From positions 178,010-242,009 of the forward strand of contig NZ_QKOF01000003.1 in NCBI RefSeq assembly GCF_014889545.1: 64,000 nucleotides of DNA. Direction: 5' to 3'. The notes beneath the pieces were generated by a model. It was given only the letters and a program-made list of their open reading frames with translations. It was not told the origin of the DNA and made no database searches. Made by a program: the position numbers and the translations under genes. Of the stretch, positions 35,383 to 41,892 are shown piece by piece (position 1 is the stretch's first letter; the number at the start of each line of letters is the position of its first letter). The DNA comes from Methanothermobacter thermautotrophicus (GTDB lineage Archaea; Methanobacteriota; Methanobacteria; Methanobacteriales; Methanothermobacteraceae).

Positions 35383-36085
35383 TCATCTATCTAGGCTTCT
35401 GGAGAGACTTTCATGGTCTTTCATTGTCTTCACTTCTATTTTCTCCAATCCTTTGGTTAAAGCAAGTACATAGACTCCAAAGATGAGATTGTTGAGGATG
35501 TCAATGTATTGGATCTTTCAATTGGCTATTTCCTCATTTATTCGTTCTTCCACGCTTTTTTCGATCTCTCCAACTCTTTGCTTTTCTTTTTCATCCCAGT
35601 TGTATGTTTTCTTCCATTCCCAAATCTTCTTTTGGGAGACGTTCAATTGTCTAGCCACAGCTTTCACACTTGTTGTTCTCATCACTCCTTGCTGTCTAAG
35701 CGTGATATAGAGATTCCATACCTGTTCTTCTATTGGAAATTTTTTCAATCCTTCTGACAGGCCCACTATTGCCTTTATAGTGATATCGCCCTCTTTTTTT
35801 ATTGATATTTCTCCATCTTTTACATCCACATTATCAAGAACGTCATCTTTAACCGTGTCAAGAATTTCTTGATGTAGTATTTTGTTTTCCCGTTGTTTGT
35901 CTTTTTCATCTTCCTTTTCTTGTATCTGACTCATTAGATGTGAGGCTAGGCTGCTTGCCCTTTCAAAGCATCTGACGGCCTGCTCGAAATCCTGCACGCC
36001 GGTAGCTCTCTAGGACAAGCTTGTTCAAGATATTGCAATAGCGGGTTTTGTAATCTATTATTTGTTCATCCAAGTTTTCCCTCAT
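35383..36085 (-). pseudogene. Terminase-small-subunit-like HTH gene with a frameshift and a nonsense codon
   Basis: Reading from ATG 36085: 'MRENLDEQIIDYKTRYCNIL...' continues to about 36000, where one frameshift moves to the long open frame 35997-35518. That frame has a charged middle, then a helix-turn-helix 'SVKAVARQLNVSQKKIWEWK' followed by 'KTYNWDEKEKQ'. The W-K-x-x-x-x-W pattern resembles small terminase and related phage HTH proteins. A TGA at 35520-35518 interrupts it, yet the same frame goes on as 'KIQYIDILNNLIFGVYVLAL' to a stop at 35385-35383. The gene is therefore dead, a likely relic of a virus or provirus. Confidence 0.62.
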
Positions 36086-36203
36086 GTTAATCTCAGTAAG
36101 GGAATACAACATTCCAAGGATCTAAGAGGGAAAAAATGACGATACCACTCAGAAGGCAGATGACTAAGAACATGTCATTCGAATCCCCAAGTTCCTTCGA
36201 AAC

Positions 36204-36413
36204 ATGGAAGATATAAAACGTGGGGATGCTCTAATCCTCAGGATTCGAAAAGATGTAAAGGAGGTCCTTGAGACGCTCCCCGTGGCTGTTCAGGGAATGG
36301 TGTACCTCCCCAAACACCTTCAAAGCAGCTTAGACGTTCAGGCGGGTGATATGATAGATTTAGAGATCGAAACAATCAAAAGTAGAAAAAGGATGAAGGA
36401 CGATGGATGTTAG
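36204..36413 (+). CDS. AbrB/SpoVT-like DNA-binding protein, intact
   Basis: 69 aa from ATG 36204. The second half 'MVYLPKHLQSSLDVQAGDMI' has the AbrB swapped-hairpin pattern (hydrophobic-x-Pro-Lys...Leu-x-h-x-x-Gly-Asp). It is the intact counterpart of the broken gene at 28125. No ribosome site is visible, but a 26-codon frame (36136-36216, after GAGGGA) overlaps its start and may couple translation. Likely a regulator or antitoxin-type protein; the target is unknown. Confidence 0.6.
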   Translation: MEDIKRGDALILRIRKDVKEVLETLPVAVQGMVYLPKHLQSSLDVQAGDMIDLEIETIKSRKRMKDDGC

Positions 36414-36502
36414 ACTTGAAGAAAAGACAATGCTGCTTTGATTCTTTGATAGCCCCATGTTTTATATTCATTGGGAAAAACAAGATGATGGAGGTGCGAA
36501 GT

Positions 36503-36687
36503 ATGCAATTAAAGAAAGTTCTTGATACATATAAGGAGTGGTTTGGATTCAATGAGCATGAATTGAAAAATGGGCCCTGAGAGCCTTCGAACATCTCAAA
36601 AAAGCAGAGGTAAAAGTGGATCCCCGCTATGAAAGGCTAAGTGCTTATGGCATGTTAGAAGCCCTTTCCAAAATCCTAGAAAAGTAA
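36503..36687 (+). pseudogene. Small helical protein, one frameshift
   Basis: ATG 36503 follows GGAGGTG (36490-36496). The frame 'MQLKKVLDTYKEWFGFNEHEL' ends at a TGA near 36578, while the neighbouring frame continues as 'WALRAFEHLKKAEVKVDPRY' and 'LEALSKILEK' to TAA 36687. One base change restores a protein of about 62 aa. Family unknown. Confidence 0.6.
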
Positions 36688-36738
36688 AGGTAGCTTTTCC
36701 TTTTTTGAACTTAAAATAGAATAGAGAGGTGAAATAGG

Positions 36739-36909
36739 ATGAAAAGAGAAAAGAAGAAGCTAAATGAAGAAAGGGAGTACCAAATGACTCCAAACTTTGA
36801 ACGTGGAGTATATAATCCAGCATTCTTCCATAAGGTGGGGGAAGAAACCAAGAAGTTTTTAGAGAAAAGACGGAGGTGGGAAAATGGTATTGATAAACCA
36901 GGAAAATGA
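36739..36909 (+). CDS. Small basic protein, 56 aa
   Basis: ATG 36739 with AGAGGTGA (36725-36732) 6 bases upstream. The product is very basic and charged ('MKREKKKLNEEREYQMTPNF', then 'GEETKKFLEKRRRW') with no Cys. It overlaps the start of the next small frame. Family unknown; below usual gene-calling length, but the ribosome site is strong. Confidence 0.55.
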   Translation: MKREKKKLNEEREYQMTPNFERGVYNPAFFHKVGEETKKFLEKRRRWENGIDKPGK

Positions 36910-37074
36910 GAAAGAATATGAACCTGGAAACTTTTAAAATCCAGGGGGTTTGGGAACTGCTACGGCTTCTCCATCCAAATAGACAGTGAAGAGGTCACTT
37001 TTGAGAGGTTTGCTAACAACTGGAGGGTGAAAGAGTGGCATGATTCAAAGCCTTCGAGAAAGTTAAGGAATTAG
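36884..37074 (+). pseudogene. Small protein, one frameshift
   Basis: ATG 36884 follows GGAGGTG (36872-36878) and overlaps the previous gene. The frame 'MVLINQENEKEYEPGNF' stops at 36937, and the adjacent frame goes on with 'RGFGNCYGFSIQIDSEEVTF' and 'WRVKEWHDSKPSRKL' to TAG 37074. A single frameshift near 36935 explains this. Family unknown. Confidence 0.55.
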
Positions 37075-37131
37075 AGAGAAAACAGAAAATAAGACAGGAA
37101 GTAGTAGCCAACAAACAAGGAGGAATAAACC

Positions 37132-38013
37132 TTGAAATTATTCAGCTGGATAAAAAGAAGATCACTAATAAAAAAAGGCCTGAAACTCCTAAATAACGGC
37201 AAATACAAAGAAGCCATGAAATACTTCGACAAAACCATAAAAATAGACCCAAACCATGCAATAGGATGGTACAACAAAGGAGTGTGCCTAATAAACCTCA
37301 AAAAATACAAAAAAGCACTCACATGTTTTAATAAAGCCCTAAAACTAAACCCAAACCTCGCACAAGCATGGCACAACAAAGGAGCAGCCCTCGATGATCT
37401 TGGGAGGTATGATGAGGCGCTAGAATGCTATGAAAAAAGCCTAAAAATAAACCCAAAAGATTACAAAACATGGTACAACAAGGGAATAACCCTCGATGAA
37501 CTTAAGAGATATGATGAGGCGCTAGAATGCTATGAAAAAAGCCTAAAAATAAACCCAAAAGATTACAAAACATGGTACAACAAGGGAATAGTCCTCAAGG
37601 AACTTAAGAGATATGATGAGGCGCTAGAATGCTATGAAAAAGCCTAAAAATAAACCCAAAAAGTCATGAAACATGGTACAACAAGGGAATAGCCCTCGAT
37701 GAACTTAAGAGATATGATGAGGCGCTAGAATGCTATGAAAAAAGCCTAAATAAACCCAAAAGATCGCAAAACATGGAATAACAAGGGCATAGTCCTCGGT
37801 GAACTTGGGAGGTATGATGAGGCGTTAGGATGCTTTGAAAAGGTTCTGGAAATAAACCCTGAAGATCATAGAGCATGGTATATGAAGGGGGAGGTGTTGG
37901 AGAAGCTTGGAAGATGCGAAGAAGCACTAGAATCCTACAGGAAAGCCCTAAAACTAAAACCAGAATACAATGAAGCGAAAAAAGCCCTGAAAAAACTGGA
38001 AAAAAAGCAATAG
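37132..38013 (+). pseudogene. Tetratricopeptide-repeat protein, frameshifted within near-identical repeats
   Basis: TTG 37132 after AAGGAGG starts 'MKLFSWIKRRSLIKKGLKLL', closely like the TPR gene at 33584. The frame stops at 37647 after about five TPRs. Successive units begin at 37375, 37477, 37579, 37680 and 37780, so their spacings are 102, 102, 101 and 100 bases: one base was lost in the A-run near 37637 and two more near 37750. Together these restore the original frame, which then runs to TAG 38013 with further TPRs. The intact ancestor would be about 294 aa. As it stands the product is a 171-residue truncated protein. Confidence 0.8.
37375..37790 (+). repeat. Near-identical 102-bp TPR-coding units
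   Basis: Four to five consecutive units share most of their 102 bases, including CTTAAGAGATATGATGAGGC and GCTAGAATGCTATGAAAA. Such identity is far above what protein function needs and points to recent tandem expansion or conversion. Each unit contains A-runs of five to six, which are the sites of the two frameshifts. Confidence 0.85.
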
Positions 38014-38691
38014 AACAACCAAACAATCATACAAAAAACAGAAGACAACAGACACCCCAAAAACCAACAAAAAATATACTTTGAAGCTTTGAAGGATTAC
38101 CAGGCATCCAACCTGACAGATGAAGTTAAAGACAACTTCTATGATCTTGGAGGAGCCCCATAGCAAGCAACATGCTACTGCTACCACGACCAACTAACAA
38201 ACAAAGTAAACAGTTGGCTTGGACAATTTCTAAAATCAGGTGAAGCTACAGCAGCCGGAATACTAATAACAGCAGGACTAATGATAGCGGCAGCAGCAGG
38301 AGGACCGGTAACACTAGGCTGTGCAGTAGCTATAACTATAGCGGGCGCTGCCCTTGCAGCTCATGCATCTGGTTTATTCGATGATCCGCGCAATCCTATT
38401 AATTGGCTTGATTTCGCGGCTACAGTGGGTTCTGCGGTCTTTTTCAAGGCGCCAATAGGAGCCTCACCATTCAAAATAATCACTGACACGACAGTCAGAC
38501 AATCGATGAGATTTATAACAGTCTTTGGCGGTAAAACAGCTATAGTCAAGGGAACTCTCGGATATAGTGGGAAAGAAGCAATAGAGAACATAGTTGAATC
38601 ATGGGTTAAAGGTAGTGCAATATCAACAGTTATACACTCGCTAGAAAGTTCACCCCAAAACCTGCAAACTTACAAACAGAAAAACATATAA
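38014..38691 (+). pseudogene. Orphan tail cassette C (third seam variant plus hydrophobic tail)
   Basis: One frame is open from the TPR gene's stop to TAG 38161, and again from there to TAA 38691. Just after the TAG it reads 'CYCYHDQLTNKVNSWLGQFL', which aligns without gaps to the seam 'YCFSHQQTEWAANLAKEML' of tails A and B. It then enters a long Gly/Ala-rich hydrophobic hairpin ('GILITAGLMIAAAAGG', 'VAITIAGAALAAHASG') and an alpha/beta end of about 95 residues. The first ATG in frame is at 38281, without a ribosome site. It looks like a stored tail, not a gene of its own. The Ala/Gly hairpin recalls membrane-inserting toxins, but no family is recognised. Confidence 0.55.
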
Positions 38692-38716
38692 ATAAAGAGA
38701 GAGAAGGTGAAAAATC

Positions 38717-39352
38717 ATGTCATCAGAGGGAGCAATGATCACAGTAGGTCTAAGCCTCACTATATTCCTCATTTTTTGGGCTATTGTTGGAGAGGACCGT
38801 CTAAATAGATTCTATGAGAGAGTTACAGGAGAAAAAGCGGAAAAAGGTGGTGTAGCGACGCCCAGAGCCTGCTCATTCGGCCTCATGGTCGTCCCTCTCA
38901 CCTTTTTTTTCCTTTTTGCGGGGTTTTCCTTTGTCTTCGCTCCTGAGATGGTGCCAGGGGCGGTTGCTCTTCTAATCCTCGCAGAGTATATTGGTTTTGT
39001 GTTCTTTTTGAGGGGTGACACCTTCAAAGGGGAATGGGATGGGAAAGGCTACCCACTTGGAGGATATCTCGGTTTTTCACTCCTTTTCTCCGCCTTCATG
39101 GTTATAAGGGGTGTTGTTGGCATGTTTAAAGGTTGGGTGGCTTGGGGTTTGTTTATGTTGTTTCTTGGCTTGTTTATCGCGACATATTATCTTTTCCCTG
39201 ATAAAATGCCAGGATTAAAAGGGAATTATCTTAGTTCGCGACATGAAGTTTTGAAGGCGATTATTGTCGGCATAATACTCCTCATAATCACAAGGATAAT
39301 CTGGGCGATAGTTCAGGTTGGGGTGTTTCATTGGTCATTGACAGGCCACTAG
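38717..39352 (+). CDS. Multi-helix membrane protein, candidate immunity protein for tail C
   Basis: 211 aa from ATG 38717, with GAAGGTGA 6 bases upstream, starting 25 bases after tail C. Five to six membrane helices (about 7-24, 50-70, 73-95, 115-135, 137-160, 177-200). The loop 'RGDTFKGEWDGKGYPLGGYL' is polar. No family is recognised. Immunity proteins against pore-forming toxins are typically small polytopic membrane proteins, so position and topology fit. This is inference. Confidence 0.62.
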   Translation: MSSEGAMITVGLSLTIFLIFWAIVGEDRLNRFYERVTGEKAEKGGVATPRACSFGLMVVPLTFFFLFAGFSFVFAPEMVPGAVALLILAEYIGFVFFLRGDTFKGEWDGKGYPLGGYLGFSLLFSAFMVIRGVVGMFKGWVAWGLFMLFLGLFIATYYLFPDKMPGLKGNYLSSRHEVLKAIIVGIILLIITRIIWAIVQVGVFHWSLTGH

Positions 39353-39810
39353 GGGCATGTGAGGTGTTATGTTAGATTTTTTTGGGAGTGGATTTTTTGG
39401 ATAATGTACTAAAATGCTGTATGAGATCTGATAGTATTATAAATTGTCTTGATTCCTGCAAAACGCTCTAAACGCTTTTTCCAGGGGTCTGATTATATTA
39501 GCTTCTCATTCCTGTTAACGCTTCTTAGATGGTTTCCAGGAAGAAGAAAGTCTCCTGTTTTCTAAGATTAAAGCGTTTTTAGGCCTTTCTAGGGATTTGA
39601 TAGTATTATTCATAGTTTTGGTTCCTGTTCTCTTTTTTTAGACGATTTCTAGCATGGATTCTTGGTTTTTTTGAAAATTTAGCGGACAAAAAATGTAAAA
39701 GTAAGGATGTGGGTAGGAGTTACCCTAACTGTAACCTTTATATACCCCCTATGATTATGATGTGGGGGAGGGAACCTTGTCCCCTTCATCAAGAGGCGTG
39801 AGGTGAAACC
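39353..39810. other. Non-coding region with degenerate repeats and a promoter
   Basis: Three diverged copies of one unit begin near 39427, 39487 and 39596 (TCTGATAGTATTAT, TCTGATTATATTA, TTTGATAGTATTAT), each followed by TTCCTG; the first two continue into AACGCT and a TTTCCAGG-like end. TTCCTG..AACG also occurs in the left spacer of the island (28823 and 29031). The promoter of the following small gene is listed separately. No coding frame was found. Confidence 0.6.
39718..39744 (+). promoter_or_regulatory. TATA box with adjacent small palindrome
   Basis: TTTATATA (39737-39744) is a clear TATA box for the small gene at 39811. Immediately upstream is AGTTA-CCC-TAACT (39718-39730), an inverted repeat placed where an activator or repressor would touch the TBP/TFB site. 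Confidence 0.6.
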
Positions 39811-39969
39811 ATGAAGAAAAAAACAAGAATCTGGTGTGAAATATCAACAATAATGACATGTGCAAGGTGGATTGAAGAACGCACACAAAACGAAAACATA
39901 AAGGAGTGGGCCGCCAGGATCTGGGCAGCCGCTAACCACCTAGAAAAAGAAACAGGAGTCTATGAATAA
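39811..39969 (+). CDS. Small protein, 52 aa, unknown
   Basis: ATG 39811 with GAGGTGA (39800-39806) 4 bases upstream, a TATA box and a palindrome further up: all signals of a real gene. The product is helical, with two Cys ('IWCEISTIMTCARWIEERTQ') and a Trp/Ala-rich second helix ('IKEWAARIWAAANHLEKETG'). Family unknown. It stands alone at the right edge of the island and is below the usual length threshold. Confidence 0.65.
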   Translation: MKKKTRIWCEISTIMTCARWIEERTQNENIKEWAARIWAAANHLEKETGVYE

Positions 39970-40043
39970 AAAGTGGTGGGAAATCAATTCCCCCCACATC
40001 CCCCCAATTTTTTGAGGTGAAAAAAAGTTAAAAAACAATAGCC

Positions 40044-40193
40044 ATGAAAATGGGTATTCCAGAGGACTACATTGATCAAATCAGCATTTTCCCAATCGTA
40101 CTTGACGATTATTTATATGGCGACTGCGTAATCTCAAACATAACGAATAGAGTCAGACTTCAGAAAATTCATAACCCCCTAAAGATAAAGTAG
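40044..40193 (+). CDS. Possible small ORF, 49 aa
   Basis: An open frame from ATG 40044 to TAG 40193 ('MKMGIPEDYIDQISIFPIVL...'). There is no ribosome site close by; GAGGTGA lies about 30 bases upstream in front of a non-start codon, so the real start may have been lost. It could be a gene remnant at the island border. Confidence 0.3.
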   Translation: MKMGIPEDYIDQISIFPIVLDDYLYGDCVISNITNRVRLQKIHNPLKIK

Positions 40194-40229
40194 TTTCAAG
40201 AACCTGATCAACAATATAATGGGATCGTC

Positions 40230-40955
40230 ATGGATTACGGGAAGCTTATAAGAACCAAGGAACTCGTCCTTCTCGTCCTGATAACACTTGACATAGTGCT
40301 CCTAAGCTATATCTCATTCTACCCATCAAATCCATGGACCGTGAATGCCATAAACCAGTTTGACCTCCTCCTGTGCATCATCTTCTTCATGGAATTCTCA
40401 GTAAACCTGAAAAGGGCTGAGGATCGTAAGAGATTCCTCATGGAAAACTGGCCAGATATAATTGCATTCCTCCCTGTGGACTTCTTTCGGGCATTCCGCT
40501 TTATAAGGATAATAAGGGTTGTAAAGGTCATCGCCCTCTTCAGAAAGTACCTCAAGAAGTTCTTCACCTTCCTTGTGGATACACACCTTGACCAGGCGGT
40601 GGGGGTACTCCTAATTGCACTCGTGGCCGGGACAATGTTCTTTTACATGATGGAGTCAGGGGTCAACAGATCCCTCCATGGGCCAGCTGACTCCCTCTGG
40701 TACAGTCTAACAACAATAATCGCCGGGGAGGTTGTTATACCTCCAAAAACCATCTATGGGAAGGCCATAACAAGCATGCTCATGCTGGTTGGTGTCACCT
40801 TTGTGGGGTTCCTGACAGCTTCACTGGCCTCATGGTTTGTCAGGAACCCTGAGGATGAGCGGGAAGTCCATGAAAGACTGGACGAGATAGAAAGGGGTAT
40901 AGAGGACCTCAAAGGCGAGATTGCTGAAATCAAGGAGATGCTGAAGAAAAGATGA
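40230..40955 (+). CDS. Voltage-sensor ion channel with atypical selectivity filter
   Basis: 241 aa from ATG 40230. Helices S1-S4 are followed by a pore and an inner helix. S4 is clear: 'RAFRFIRIIRVVKVIALFRK' has Arg/Lys every third residue (~88-107). The pore segment reads 'LWYSLTTIIAGEVVIPP' (~154-170), so TTIIAGE stands in place of the potassium filter TTVGYGD. The C-terminus (~212-241) is a charged coiled coil. It is a tetrameric cation channel by architecture; ion selectivity is unknown. It lies just outside the AT-rich island. Confidence 0.8.
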   Translation: MDYGKLIRTKELVLLVLITLDIVLLSYISFYPSNPWTVNAINQFDLLLCIIFFMEFSVNLKRAEDRKRFLMENWPDIIAFLPVDFFRAFRFIRIIRVVKVIALFRKYLKKFFTFLVDTHLDQAVGVLLIALVAGTMFFYMMESGVNRSLHGPADSLWYSLTTIIAGEVVIPPKTIYGKAITSMLMLVGVTFVGFLTASLASWFVRNPEDEREVHERLDEIERGIEDLKGEIAEIKEMLKKR

Positions 40956-41101
40956 TTCATTATCTGACCTTGCTGGTATCCGCGGAGACCACAACATACA
41001 GCAGTCCATCAAGAGGAATTATCTATTTTCCTCCAAGGCACCGTTACTTTTATACAGCATGGCCCCTTAGCATAAATAAGTAATTCATCGACGAGGATAA
41101 C

Positions 41102-41797
41102 ATGGCAAGATCAGCATATATAATCATAGGAGCCATTCTACTCTTTGGCGCCTACCTCTACGGGGTAACTGCACTGAGTCCCGTGGAACCTGTGGGGCGT
41201 CTGGGTTTCGTTAAACTGGCAAACCCTGACATGTATCCCGGGCACCCCCAGTCCAAGGTCCTGGCATCCTACGCAGCCCAGAGGGGATCCAAATGCGCCC
41301 TCGTGGTCCATTACGCCGGAAGTTCAAACTACAGGCACTACAGGGAGGGTAACGTGACCATAATAGAACTGGCATATATCAGTTCAGAGTACCGGACCGA
41401 CATAGACTGGGGTGAGGTTATTGAGTCATTCATATTCGGGGTCCCTGATGGTAAGTACCGTTACAGGGCCGATGGATATGAATTCAACAGTCTCGATGAG
41501 GCCATGGATTACGTTGAAGATCTTGCCAGAAGTAAGGGACAGGAGGGTCCCATGCCCATGGTCTTCCATGGCACCGTCAGGGAGGGTAACGTCTTCATCA
41601 ACCCCGGCTGTGGTTTCCCACTCTATGTCCAGATCGCATGGAGACAGTACGGTAGACTCGGGGCATACTATTACATCGTGAAGGGCCTCCTGCATCCCTA
41701 CCTGAACAACCCCTACGCGGCATATGAACTGAGCCACGCATCTGACCTTCAGAGACTCTACAATCAGGGCGCCCTTGACTATACAGGATACGATTGA
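41102..41797 (+). CDS. Secreted or membrane-anchored protein of unknown function
   Basis: 231 aa from ATG 41102. One hydrophobic N-terminal helix (~5-24) is a signal anchor. The outer domain has two Cys ('GSKCALVVHYAG' and 'NPGCGFPLYVQ') and a Tyr-rich C-terminus ('YELSHASDLQRLYNQGALDY'). No family is recognised. It is transcribed alone; a TATA-like TTTTATACA lies about 55 bases upstream. Confidence 0.65.
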   Translation: MARSAYIIIGAILLFGAYLYGVTALSPVEPVGRLGFVKLANPDMYPGHPQSKVLASYAAQRGSKCALVVHYAGSSNYRHYREGNVTIIELAYISSEYRTDIDWGEVIESFIFGVPDGKYRYRADGYEFNSLDEAMDYVEDLARSKGQEGPMPMVFHGTVREGNVFINPGCGFPLYVQIAWRQYGRLGAYYYIVKGLLHPYLNNPYAAYELSHASDLQRLYNQGALDYTGYD

Positions 41798-41892
41798 TCC
41801 TCACCCCTTTCTGTAGATTTTAAGGGGCCCCCACTATCAGTGGACCATTAAACTTCATCGATCAGCAGACCCCCCAGAGAACTGACCGTTAA

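Noticed and set aside
35136..35710. Plus-strand frames of 116 and 75 codons
   Set aside because: They are complements of the decayed HTH gene and the small helical gene on the minus strand, which have the better signals.
37375..37790. 102-bp repeats as a non-coding satellite
   Set aside because: The period is exactly 34 codons and the translation is a clear TPR consensus, so they are coding repeats.
38155..38170. TAG at 38161 read as pyrrolysine
   Set aside because: Pyrrolysine decoding is not known in this genus, and the region shows other lesions; a decayed or artificial junction is simpler.
28000..40200. Complete integrated provirus or conjugative element
   Set aside because: No integrase, portal, capsid, large terminase or att repeats were found; only one terminase-like relic and AbrB-like genes are present.
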